A DNA stretch of 64,000 nt from Artemisia argyi (Eukaryota > Streptophyta > Magnoliopsida > Asterales > Asteraceae): positions 168,520,333-168,584,332 of the forward strand of contig CM060681.1 in NCBI GenBank assembly GCA_030686995.1, written 5' to 3'. Numbering within the stretch: position 1 is the first letter of the stretch; each line of letters starts with the position of its first letter. The notes under the pieces were generated by a model that was given only the letters and a program-made list of their open reading frames with translations, was not told where the DNA came from and searched no databases. The translations under genes and the position numbers were made by a program. Of this stretch, positions 49,079 to 59,641 are shown in pieces.

Positions 49079-49763
49079 GTCTCTACCCCTTAAGGAGAAC
49101 TTCGTCCCGAAGTTCAGTTGATGTTAACTACTTACGGTGTGTCTAAGAAAATTCGGGGTCTCTAATATAGTGGTGTTTACTCTGATTCGTCTAAGGTTCT
49201 GGTTAAGGAGTTGTATCGGATGTGAATAAGCCCACTTATTTATAACACATTACTTACATAAAGAAGCGTCCAAATTTATGCAAGTAAGGTCTCATAAACT
49301 TATGGTTCGGTGATTTACAATTTCTTTATTTAACTGAAGAGGCGTCCCAATCCATTTAAATAAGGAGATTCTAAATCATCCTACTTAAGAATTTCCGACA
49401 CAAAATCCGCCTTCTGAGGCCGATAGTAAGATAATCAAGTCATCAAATCCCTAAAGCTAAGCAATAATATTATTTAACTCAAATCTTGTGTCTCATCAAA
49501 CAAGAACTGTTACAAGATCAAGTTAACTAATTAGTTATTACTGAGCTCCATGTTTCTAATGACTCGGCTAATCTCTGGGCTCCTTATAATACTAAAGTCA
49601 CATCATCTAACAGCGTGGAACTAAGCAAACCTCTAACCAAAAAGCGTATGTGTATGTAGTGTGTGTAAGGCAAATAAAGAGGAGTGTCCTAACGTATATA
49701 GCAGTTATTGTCTAGGCACTAAATGCAACCTAGTTCTCTATAACCAAGGCTCTGGTACCAATC
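49079..49763 (-). other. Interior of the LARD-like element (685 bp), non-coding
   Basis: Bounded by the polypurine-like tract (left) and the primer-binding site (right, about 49748-49763, on the minus strand). No open frame of note and no similarity to Gag or Pol seen. Confidence 0.85.
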
Positions 49764-52700
49764 TGTAACACCACCAAAATACCGCAGCGGAAGACTGTGT
49801 CATTGGGGTGCTACTTCATAATACAAAGTACAAGTTATAGAAAACGAACTCTAAATGAGACGTTTTGAAAAGTTACCATTCGATTAATAAATTCCGAGTT
49901 ACAAACTTGAGATTCCAAAGTATGATACATAAATGTATACAAAATGTTTTGAATGGTAAATGATAAAAGCGTAAGTCTTCAGAATATGCAGCTTGACTCT
50001 AAGTTCCACGCACTAGCTATCGTCTTACTAACCTGAGATAAACATGCTAAAGTGTCAACACAATGGTTGGTGAGTTCATAGAGTTTGTCTTAAAACAGTT
50101 GAAAAATCTTAAAAGAATGTTCACATAGCAAAGGCATTGTGAATCCACTCAGTTACAAGTCCCGCCATAAGAGACTGGTAACCAGTGTATTCACAACCCA
50201 CTGCTAATATATAGTTTCTCAGGATTATATTCACCCATGGTCACGTCATTTTGGACCCATAGGCGGGGAACCACCATCCCAAATAGTACATGTCACCCAA
50301 CGTCTCGAATCTTGGACTTGGGTGGGGGGTGTAGGCCCATACTAGTACTATTAATACCTCTCCTTTGACAGCATAGAGTATTTTGTATGCACGTAAATAC
50401 AAATCTTGTATTTAAATTAAGCAAGTATAGTGTAACAAGTATGTATAACGCAATCAAGTATAATGCAATCAAGTATAATGAAATCAAGTATAACACAATC
50501 AAGTATAAAGCAATCAAGTATAAATGTTTTGAGTATTTGTACAAGTAAGCAAGTAGTTGAGCATGTATCCCCCCCAAGAGTTAAAACAAGTATGAAAAGA
50601 GTAGGGGCTATGACTCACCTTAAGCTTATGTAATGAGAAATGAAAGTGGTAGTCGAATCGTGAAAGTCTCTAAGAGCAGCCTATAATAGAACGTTGTGAC
50701 TTAGGTTTGGAGTAACGTCTAAGAATACGAAGAATTGCCTATATATGTCTTGCATATAGTTCATGATGTAGTACTTAGTATATAGTGTAAGTCTTCAAGT
50801 ATAAATGGTTTATGAAACATGTATAGGTTGTATATCTCTTACTACCGTTCGGGCCGACATAATTCAGAAGTCATGGAGTAAACGTTCGAGGAGCCAGGAC
50901 ACTTTAATTCGTAAATCCACAACTCGTCTCGACGGCTTACTTAATGAACTCCTCACATGAGGCTCCCTACTATTGTAGTATTTGATAACATATATATAAG
51001 TTTTTGAACTTTAAAAGTTATATGGTCTTTAGCCGTGGCTTTGCCGAGACCTTGGTCATTGTTACCATGGTCTTGAGACTCAACCTTGGCTTTAGCCATG
51101 GTTGTGGTCTTGGCTTTAGGTCATTAGACCTCTTGGTCTCATCTAATTACAATCATTATATAGTAACTTTGGTCTAAAAATGGGCTGTTAAGAATTTGAA
51201 GAAATTTATCACTCGGAAAGCCTTTTCAGGGCTCGAGCTTCTTTGATCCTGAACGAAAACATCGTTCCGGACAACTTTAGTGTTTTAACTTTTTGATGAA
51301 TCGGATCAGAAGTGGGACTTTCAAAATCAAAATTTGATCAGAATGCTATTTAGGCAGTCTTGCCGTTTTGGTTTCGCTAACTTTAAATGGTCATAACTTT
51401 TGACTCGTGTACTCGTTTTGGGTGATTCAAATTGCTATGTTTTCCTTGTTAAGTCCTCTTTAACAGTAAGTAAGTGTTAAATATCAAAGTTATACTATTG
51501 TGGTCGTAGTTTTCCATAAAAATCACTAGTTTGCTTGTTTGCTTGTCATAAGTTAACATATGTATACCAATACTCGTTTTATCCATTTTTAAACATCATG
51601 AACACAATAACAAGAACATATATAGCATGAAAAGAACACAAAGAGCATGAAAATGATATTGAGTAAGAAAGTGTATAAGGGTTTCTTACAACTTTTGGCT
51701 TTCACTTAAGAAAGGAAGTCAAGTATAGAACTAGGACACTAAACCTAATCTTGTAAACCCTTCACCATAACTCTTGTAACCCTTGCTAGCCTTGATCTAA
51801 CCCTTGTGAAAACCATTTAACTTCAGCCCTAGTAACCTTGTGTAGCTCCTAATTCAACCATGGAATCACCAAACAAACTTAAGAACTAGGTAGAGAATAC
51901 TAAGACCTTGAACTTTGTAGTGTAACTTGTATATTGAAGATCAAAGGATCATGGTGCTAGGTATAATAGATGTGGCGTTTTTATGATGAAGAAAGGAAAG
52001 GAGAATGAGTTTTTCTAAGTCATATGTGATCATTTATATAGGCTAGGATGAGGAGGTTAGGAAAGTGTTAGGAAAGTGCCTAAACTTGGTGACAAAGTTG
52101 TAAATAAGTATGATCTAATGGCTAAAGTCAAGATTTAACAACACATGGTGACTCCCCCCCCCCTCCTAAGTCGGTTTGGAAGAGATAAGGGTGACTAGAT
52201 GAGTAGTCATGGTCTTTGGATGATAATATCCTAAGTATGTAGCTAGTTTTGACTCCGTAAGTTGCTAACCGTAAGTTTTTAAGTCACGAAACGTAAAACC
52301 GGGTATCCTAAAAATATGAAACTTATAAATATGGTAGAACTTATCAATATACTCCATAATAAAATATAAAATGAGTGGTAGGTTCTATCGGGTGCTAAAA
52401 CCCTGCTAAAAACAGGAAACACGGGTCTAAAACGCGTAATTCGCGTAAAACGCTGAACTGAAAAACGTAAAATTCTGAAACTTTTGGAATTGTCCTAAAA
52501 TGATAGAAAATCATATTTCAATTGTTTATAATGTTTTATGGATATATCGGGATGCTGAAAGGACGTTTAAACCTAAAAGTAAATCTCGGACACGGCTTCG
52601 TGATTTTTGCAGAAATGATCCGACGAGCGTCAAACTCTCGAATTATCGTTAAAATAGTTTAACTTACGAGAATATGAAATAAAAATTTCTGAAATAAATA

Positions 52701-52801
52701 GTGAAAAGTGAATAGTAAAAAGTGAATAGTAAGTGAATAGTAAAAAGTGAATAGTGAAATTTTCGGGAATAAAAGTTAACCTGAAATTGCGAATTGTTAC
52801 A
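49764..52801 (-). repeat. 5' LTR of the LARD-like element (3038 bp)
   Basis: Direct repeat of 46064-49078. It differs by an extra repeat of the GTGAATAGTAAAAA motif near 52720-52750, which accounts for most of the length difference. Confidence 0.92.
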
Positions 52802-52962
52802 TTAACTCTGAAAATTTAAACTGGACACTTATTTTGAGACGGAGGTAGTATAAAGGTTCGGCTTTTAGCACATTTACCTTAAATTAACAATTACTCAAAG
52901 AAAAAAACATTATAATTAAAATTTATGTCAAAACTTCGTGCGTGCACGGGTATTATAACTAG
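52802..52962 (+). mobile_element. Right end of Helitron-like element, copy 2
   Basis: The palindrome CGTGCGTGCACG (52938-52949) is followed about ten bases later by CTAG (52959-52962) before T, the Helitron 3' pattern. It is nearly the same as the end of copy 1 (43822-43853). It lies just right of the TTAAC duplication, so the LTR element inserted inside this copy. Confidence 0.55.
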
Positions 52963-53629
52963 TGAAGTTGATAAACAATAAAATATCATTAGTTTATTAC
53001 TTTAAATTTATTTGTATATATTTATAATAGTTTATAAGTAAAAACTAAAAACGTTTAAAGGATACAACAATAAGGTAAATTGTTTTTAATTACGTAAAAC
53101 CCCACGCATTTGTAACATAGGAGTAATTCATACTACTGAGTAATTTGATTATTTAGCTTAAAAAAAAGAAAAGAAAAACAGAAACGTAATTTGATAAATT
53201 TATATAAATATGATATGAACCACGTGATTGTAAACTAATAAATATGTGATTATTGATTAATATAAAAGTTCTAAAACTAGAAGAAATCTCTAATATAAAA
53301 AGCATTTAGGATTTGTTTTTAGAAGTATTAAAATTTTTAGGCTTACATATTAATAAGTTTCACGTAAATTATGAGATACAATTATTATGATTGATGATTT
53401 TAATATATATTTTATATCGTGTTACATCTCATACTTTTTTTATTAAAAAATTGCTTAAATCTATCTTTATAACAAGTTATAATATAATCAAGTCTACTCA
53501 TTCATTTTTATAGCATAAATAAATGATACATAAATCTCTCATTTGTAGTTGCAATTAACAATTACAATTACCAACAACAACCGCCAACTTTTTCTTCTTT
53601 ACTATTAATATGTTTACGTATAGTATGTA
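52963..53629. other. AT-rich intergenic DNA
   Basis: No coding region, RNA or clear repeat recognised. Confidence 0.5.
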
Positions 53630-54229
53630 AAACGTCATTAGGATTTGGTTGAGATGGTTGTGTTTTTCGGTTTCTCGTGTAGAACCGTAAAGACCCAAAG
53701 CCATGATTAAGAATCAAGAGTTTGGGCAACACTCAAACAAACCATGTTAGTGTGTGTTTTAATGTGTGAAACAGTGTGAGAGTGCAGAGAGAATGATCCC
53801 CATTTGTGCGTGATGCCTTCTATTTATAGAGAGGAATTTAGCGTTTAAGCATAAATCAATTGGATGAACAACGGCTATAGACATGCCAGATATTGATCAT
53901 CAAACAAGAATATACAAGAATGAAAGGTGGCAACTCCTTTTTGGCTCGTACTAGGCCATGCCCATCTCCACTATTCTTGTTTGTGTGTCTCCCATTGTTA
54001 TATATTAGATAGTACATCTTAATCGTTAGTGACATTTGTGAGACAATTTTCTCATGCACGTATGTTTACACGGCCTGAGATACTTTCCCAGGCCTGTTGT
54101 GGTCTAGGAGTGTAATTGGGCTTATCAAGTGGTGATAATGGGCCTTATTGAGTATTAAAAACGGGCTTGATTTTGGCGTATAATTAATGGGTTTGGGCCA
54201 TTAATATTAATACTCTATAAGTCCTTTCA
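53630..54229 (-). repeat. LTR-like segment on the minus strand
   Basis: Read on the minus strand it starts TGAAAGGACTTATAG (54229), contains a TATA box (CTCTATAAATAG, near 53825) and continues as a leader-like stretch to about 53630. This fits a solo or truncated LTR. No second copy or target duplication was found, so the boundaries are tentative. Confidence 0.4.
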
Positions 54230-54662
54230 GTCTAGTGTTATAAAATGATCTAATGGTATAATGTTGGACTAATGATAGTGATTATAGGCTGAAAATAACT
54301 TTTTCAGGCTGATAAAGGAGTCCCCTCAGCCGATACGCATCCAGGCTGATAAAGGGCCAAGCATATGGTCATTGCAAAAATGTAAGGTGCACCTTAGTGG
54401 CATTTGAGCCATATCAGAGTCAGGTCACATTTAATGTTTGCGTGGGAAATGCAAAAAATATTTCTGAAATGATTTGAATTAAGTCAATCAGCCGTTTTGG
54501 CGGCATGTGAGCCCGTCCTTACGATTGTACGTGATGCAAGTGTGACATCAACACTACGCGCTTATCTTAGGGCGTGAATGATATGCACGTTACGTGGACC
54601 TATTAGCCTAATGAGCTGTTACCAAGTGGATTCCACTAAACCTATTTTCTCTTGCTTATAAA
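54230..54662. other. Intergenic DNA left of the Cassandra element
   Basis: Contains a repeated AGGCTGATAAAG motif (54306 and 54343). No gene recognised. The last five bases (ATAAA) are the possible left target duplication of the Cassandra element. Confidence 0.45.
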
Positions 54663-56503
54663 TGTAACACCCTAGGCAAATCCCACATCGACAAAGGCCT
54701 GGAGAGATGCTCGGTATATAAGAATAACATTCGCCTTATCAGACACAACACATTTTGTGGTCTACTGCGAGTAGAGTTATCAGGAACTATGCAGTTAAGC
54801 GTGCTCGTGTGAGAGTAGCACTGGTATGGGTGATGTTGAGGCGAAAAATGATCCGTTTTTAGGGGGTCATTTAAGCCAAGAATTGAATTTATTTGATCAA
54901 ATATTGCCATAAATCGTTCCTTTTGTGATTTAGGTACTTTTGGAGTGAATTCTGGAAAAGGAAGCATTTTGGACGTTTTTGGAGCATAAAAGTGAAGAAA
55001 ACGGCAAAGTCTTAATTTTCCTTGCTGAGAACAGTACTTGACGGCGTCACAAAATTCTACATGACGACGTCAAGAGTAAAACAAGAGGTGAAGTGGATAG
55101 AGTCCGTGACGATCCAGAGAGTTTTTACACTAGAGGCATGATAGCGTCACCATAGGCCGTCATGGTCCCATTACACGTGACGGCCCAGAGAAAAGTTGCA
55201 CTTGACGGCGTCAGATTTGGATCTAGGCAATCCGATATTACTATGGGCGGCGAGTTGACGGCGTCAGATTTTTCTTCTTGACGCCGTCACATTGGAAAAT
55301 CTATATATAGTTTTGTAATTTTCATTCATTAGAGAGGACAATTAGAGGGATAACTCGGAGAAACCCTAGCACGATTTTTACTGTACTTTCAAGGGTTTTT
55401 ACCCTTTGAAACCTTTCATGTTCAATTAAGATAAGTATCATTTCAATTCATTCAATATGTCTATGTGTTGTTTGAATATATCTTACGCTTGTCTTGATTT
55501 TAACATGCTAGGCTAGATCTCTTGTGTGTTTGTTTAGATGTAGTGAAACATAGATGTTGATAATGGGTTGATTGCTTGTTTATAGTTGTTACGGATGAAT
55601 GATTTCGATGTTAGGCTTAAGAAAACTGGCAGACTTCCATAGGGTGACTTGCTTGAACGTCTTAAGAAACATGAACCAATGCGTACTAGGTTTTATAGTT
55701 GTATTTAATGCATGAGCGAATTCTAATGATCCCGTGTTAGGAGCTTCTTGCAGGCTCGGCATAGGAGTGAAGTAGGAGCTTATAGAGTTGGGGAAGTACG
55801 TACGCCACCCCACGAATGGTATTAAGGAATATAACCCGTCATCCACGCAATTGTAACAAACTATCAACCTGTAAAAGATATCTAGGGAGTAATGAAACCT
55901 AAGGAAACACAATTTTCCCATTTATTGTTCACACCACATTAGTAATTAGATTTATTTATATTTTTGTTATTTTATTTTGATTACATCTTAGTTATTGGGT
56001 TAGTTGACTAGCAACTAATTCCGCCCACTCTTTCAAAACCCAAGATTTTAATTGCTTTTATAAAAATATAAAAATACAAAAAGAATCATCCCTCACCTCT
56101 AGACTTAATTTTTAGGCTTTCTAATCCTAGCGACACTATTCCTGAGTTGAATGATCAATCCCCTGGTACTTGTCACTATACTATACTACAATGATCAGGT
56201 ACACTGCCTGGTGGGGGTTGTAAGCTTCTCGAGATCCCTTGAGAGGTAAAGCCTGGTGCAATTCCCACGCATCAGGTGACCTACAGGGAAGTCTCACATG
56301 AGGGCCTAAAAAACAAAGTCGTGAGCCATCTGAGGGCAAAGCGCCATCTGAGGGCAAAGCGGACAATATTGTATAATAGTAGGTAGGATGTTAAAAGTAG
56401 TATCAGAGCCACTCTAGAGCCGTTCAAGATGGTTGGGCAAATCTCATCGAGGACGATGAGTTCTTTAGGAGGTGATTGTAACACCTTAGGCAAATCCAAC
56501 ATC
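54663..56503 (+). mobile_element. Cassandra TRIM (5S-containing), split by a solo LTR and truncated on the right
   Basis: The left LTR starts TGTAACACCCTAGGC (54663). It carries a 5S rRNA-like promoter: box A (CAGTTAAGCGTGC, about 54792) and box C (GTATGGGTGA, up to 54833). The 5S sequence resumes after the inserted LTR (GGTGACC ... GGGAAGTC, from 56275), and the Cassandra LTR ends near 56395. A primer-binding site (AGTATCAGAGCC, about 56399, initiator-Met-tRNA type) and a short interior follow, then a purine tract (AGGAGGTGAT) and the first ~27 bp of the right LTR (TGTAACACCTTAGGC, 56477). The right LTR breaks off at about 56503 into a gag leader. Without the insert the LTR would be about 290 bp, as expected for Cassandra. 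It encodes no protein. Confidence 0.9.
54834..56274 (+). repeat. Solo Athila-type LTR inserted in the Cassandra 5S region (1441 bp)
   Basis: Starts TGTTGAGGCG and ends CACGCATCA, flanked by a perfect 5-bp duplication GGTGA (54829-54833 and 56275-56279). It is homologous along its length to 59642-61045. A promoter region with TGACGNCGTCA palindromes (55039, 55062, 55203, 55256, 55279) is followed by TATA (CTATATATAG, 55301). No interior remains between the duplications, so it is a solo LTR from LTR-LTR recombination. Confidence 0.93.
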
Positions 56504-56557
56504 TTTAGTCTATCTATTTCTTCGTATATTTGTTCGTAATCTTTACCATCCGACATC
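56504..56557 (+). other. Remnant leader of the gag-bearing element
   Basis: CTTTAGTCTATCT and the following bases match the leader of the element at 61142-61200, just before its start codon. The Cassandra right LTR therefore joins an Athila-type leader. Confidence 0.7.
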
Positions 56558-59335
56558 ATGGAAGGTGGTAACGTCTTTGAACCCATCAACCCACCACAAC
56601 AAAACCCACCACTAGCAAACCAACCTCTTAGGCCCCGAACCCTAGGAGAGTATTCCCGTCCTAGCCACCAAGGCTATCGAAACACTATTGAGCTCACTCA
56701 AGGAGCCAATGTGTCCCTCTTGCGATCCGACACCATCCGGTTGGTGCAAAGTGGATGTGCATTCCATGAACTTCGTTCTGAAGATCCTAACTAACATCTC
56801 AAGGACTTCCTTAAAATTGTAGATTCTATAGACCTTGATGTTACAACTAGAGAGTCGACCCGATTACGCCTATTCCAATTCTCTCTACGTGATCAAGCTA
56901 GTCAATGGCTTGAACGTTTACCCGCGGGATCCATCATCTCATGGGATGATCTCACCACTCGTTTCCTTGCTCAATTTTTCCCACCGGGGAGAACTACCAA
57001 GCTTAGAAATGATATCTTGATGTTCCAACAACGTCAAGGTGAAACTCTATATGAAGCATGGACTCGTTTCAAGGACTTACTCCAAAAAGTCCCTCATCAT
57101 GGCATAGATCTTTGGCTCCAAGTTCAAATCTTCTATGACCATATCGATCTCCCCACAAGGCGGACCATTAACCAATCGGCCGGTGGTAAGCTACGTGATC
57201 TAAGTGCGGAAGAATCATGGGAACTCATAGAAGATCTTGCTCTCTATGACAACGAAAGTTGGAATGATCCCCGTGATTTGAACAAAACGGTCAAGGCAAT
57301 ATCTTTGCCTTCGAACAATTCTAGCACTCCTGACCGTAGGATCATGGAACTTGAGAACCAAGTCAAGTTTCTCATGAAATCTTACGAAGCTCCTAAGCCT
57401 TCAAGCCAAGTGAACAAAATCACTTCTGCGTGTAGATTGTGTAATGGCCCTCATGAAACTCATAACTGCATAAAGCTTCCAAAACATGCTTATAAGGAAT
57501 TCACGTTGTCACACATTGATCGAGGACCCCGAAACTTTGATGAGGCCTATGAGGCATGGAAGGATAAACCTAATTTCAGAGGATACCAAACTCAGTGCAT
57601 ATCCTTCAATGATTCCCCTCCACTCGAATGGTCTGAGCATTTTCCATCACAAAGCACTCCTAGGCAAAGCTATGAAGATGCCTTGCGAAAGTTCATTCTC
57701 TCTCAAGAATTACAGCTCTCCACGCTCGAGACCAGATTTCGACAACAGCAAGCCGATATGAATAACAAGATTTGTAATATGTTAACTACTAATAAAGAGC
57801 ATGCTATCAATAAATCGATTCAGGCTGAAGAGGTCAAATCTGTTACTGTCATGAATCAGCCAACCTCCCCGGTTAAAATAAAAAGTCCTAGTAAACTCTT
57901 TAAACATCTGTCCTCAAAGGTAAAGGACGTGATGGACGCTGTTAACCCCCTAGGACCAATCCATTTTGTGAATACTATCACCACAATATCTCCTACACCT
58001 GACCAGAGCCAACAACCAACTGGAAATAAAGGTCATGAAGTTAAGGATAAAACCTCAGAGCTAGACCACGAATTGGCCAAGAGCCCTGCCAACTCATTCG
58101 AGGACTCCGTCACACGAGAGTCAGGCAAATTTGATAAAGCGAAGGAGAGACTAAAAAAGCATACGAAGAATCCAGCAGTTTGTACTATAGAGGAACCCGA
58201 GAAGAATTTGGTGGAATTGACTGAAGGGAGTAGTGATAGGATTGAGGGAAGCAACTCTAAAGTTTTCAAGATTTCCTGCACTACTAGGATGAAGCTCTTA
58301 ACCGATACTCATATAGATCCTAACCTCCCTGTCAACATAATCCCCCTTTCCCTTTACAACGAAGCCTTCCCTAAACATACATTGCATGAAGGAATCGATG
58401 ACACCGGAATTATAAAAAATCTATCAGTTATGATTGGAGAATTCGTCTATAACATTGACCTGAATGTAGTCGATGACATAGACTCAGTGACCAATCTAGC
58501 ATTTACCAACATTGTTCTCGGTAAACCATTTGTCGATGAATCGGGAGTAATCCTTGATGAGAGGGATGGTAGTGCCTTATTCACTAATGGCATCAGGAAG
58601 GTAATTTTTTGGAGGGGTAATGAGGAAGTGTACGAGTACCGTCCATCGCTGGAAGGGAACATATATGAATCAAGGGATGGAGGATCGGGGAGGATAAGGC
58701 GGCGCGATCCGAATAACCTCAAAATCCCCTGTATGATCGGTCATAAGTATTTCGATAATGTCTACATTAACGTATTCCTACCTAAGAATTTTATGTCCCT
58801 ATTCCAATATAACAATATCTGCAGATGGGGAATGATTTATAAAGGAGAAAACGTTGTTGGTGGAGATCATGAAATCCAGGTATTCGTAGGAAATATGGCA
58901 TTCACAATGGAATTTACGATCGTGGACAACATTGAAGACTATGTCGACCCAAGGTTGTCACAAGTTGTTTTCGGAGCGCCCTTTTGTGAAATCACTAATT
59001 TAATGGTTGATGACCGGAACAGAATCATGACCTTCGCTGATGGAATTAGGAGGGTGTCATACCAAACACCATACAAGAGGAGGGACCTCAAAGGAATCGA
59101 TTGTGATGGGCTTGATAAGCTAGGTTCTCAACTTATCTTATGTGATGAAGATGTTCGGAGAGGATGTAAGAACACTTCTGATTTATCATGTGGATTCTTT
59201 AAGGATGTTAATAAACTTCATTCCAAGTATCGGGAAGATGTCTTTGAGTTTGAAGACCCAAAATACCTGCACTATGAAAGCGATACCGAGATAGGAGATG
59301 ACATAGAAAGTGAGACCAACGATGAGGTCACGTAA
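56558..59335 (+). pseudogene. Athila-type Gag fused to two protease-like domains (one in-frame stop)
   Basis: One frame from ATG 56558 to the stop at 59335, interrupted only by TAA at 56792-56794. The N-terminal part (PRTLGEYSRPSHQGYRNTI) and gag domain (QWLERLPAGSIISW; FFPPGRTTKLRNDILMFQ) are followed by a CX2CX3HX4C zinc knuckle (CRLCNGPHETHNC, about 57430-57470). After a charged, Ser/Lys-rich linker come two related retropepsin-like domains (about 58285-58610 and 58715-59060). These keep LPVNII, VVFGAPF and VLGKPF-type landmarks, but I see no catalytic Asp-Ser/Thr-Gly at the expected place. RT and integrase are absent: the element is non-autonomous or cut by the insertion at 59642. Stop aside, the frame is well preserved. 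Confidence 0.85.
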
Positions 59336-59641
59336 TTGCCCATGACCTTGAGTATAGCTACAAGACTCGTAAATGAAAAAAAGCGCTCCTTGGGAGGCAA
59401 CCCATGCTTTGTATGATTTTTATTTGTTTGATTGTTATTTGTTTCCATATGCATGCTTTATTTTTATTGTTGGTAGATCATGTTTCAAAAATAAAATGGT
59501 GAAAATACTTTATTATGTCGTTTGACTTCGTCTTAACTTCATCCAAAGGTATTTCTCAAAAGATAAGTGTAAGGGGAAACCCCATATATGTTTTTAAGAA
59601 ACAAAATTGATCATGATTTCCCACAATATTAAATGGACATG
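59336..59641 (+). other. 3' interior of the gag-bearing element, cut by the next LTR
   Basis: Matches 62098-62399 (shared CCATGACCTTGAGT, GCGCTYCTTGRGAGGCAACC, GATAAGTGTAAGGGGAAACC). It ends at AATGGACATG exactly where the next LTR begins, which points to insertion there with expected duplication ACATG. Confidence 0.75.

Larger units (their letters stand above)
46064..52801 (-). mobile_element. Complete LTR element with giant LTRs and tiny interior (LARD-like, non-autonomous)
   Basis: Two long direct repeats (46064-49078 and 49764-52801) flank only ~685 bp, and the whole is bracketed by the 5-bp duplication TTAAC (46059-46063 and 52802-52806). Orientation is minus: the primer-binding site reads TTGGTACCAGAGCC next to the right-hand LTR, similar to the initiator-Met-tRNA type, and a polypurine-like AAGGGGTAGAGAC precedes the left-hand LTR. 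The ends are TGTAACA ... TGTTACA. A minus-strand TATA box (CTATATAAA) is near 48340. The LTR form and primer site suggest a Tekay/Del-like chromovirus parent, by inference. No Gag or Pol is encoded. Confidence 0.92.

Noticed and set aside
54770..54833. Genuine 5S rRNA gene
   Set aside because: It is diverged, interrupted in box C and bounded by Cassandra LTR ends, primer-binding site and purine tract; it is a mobile-element copy.
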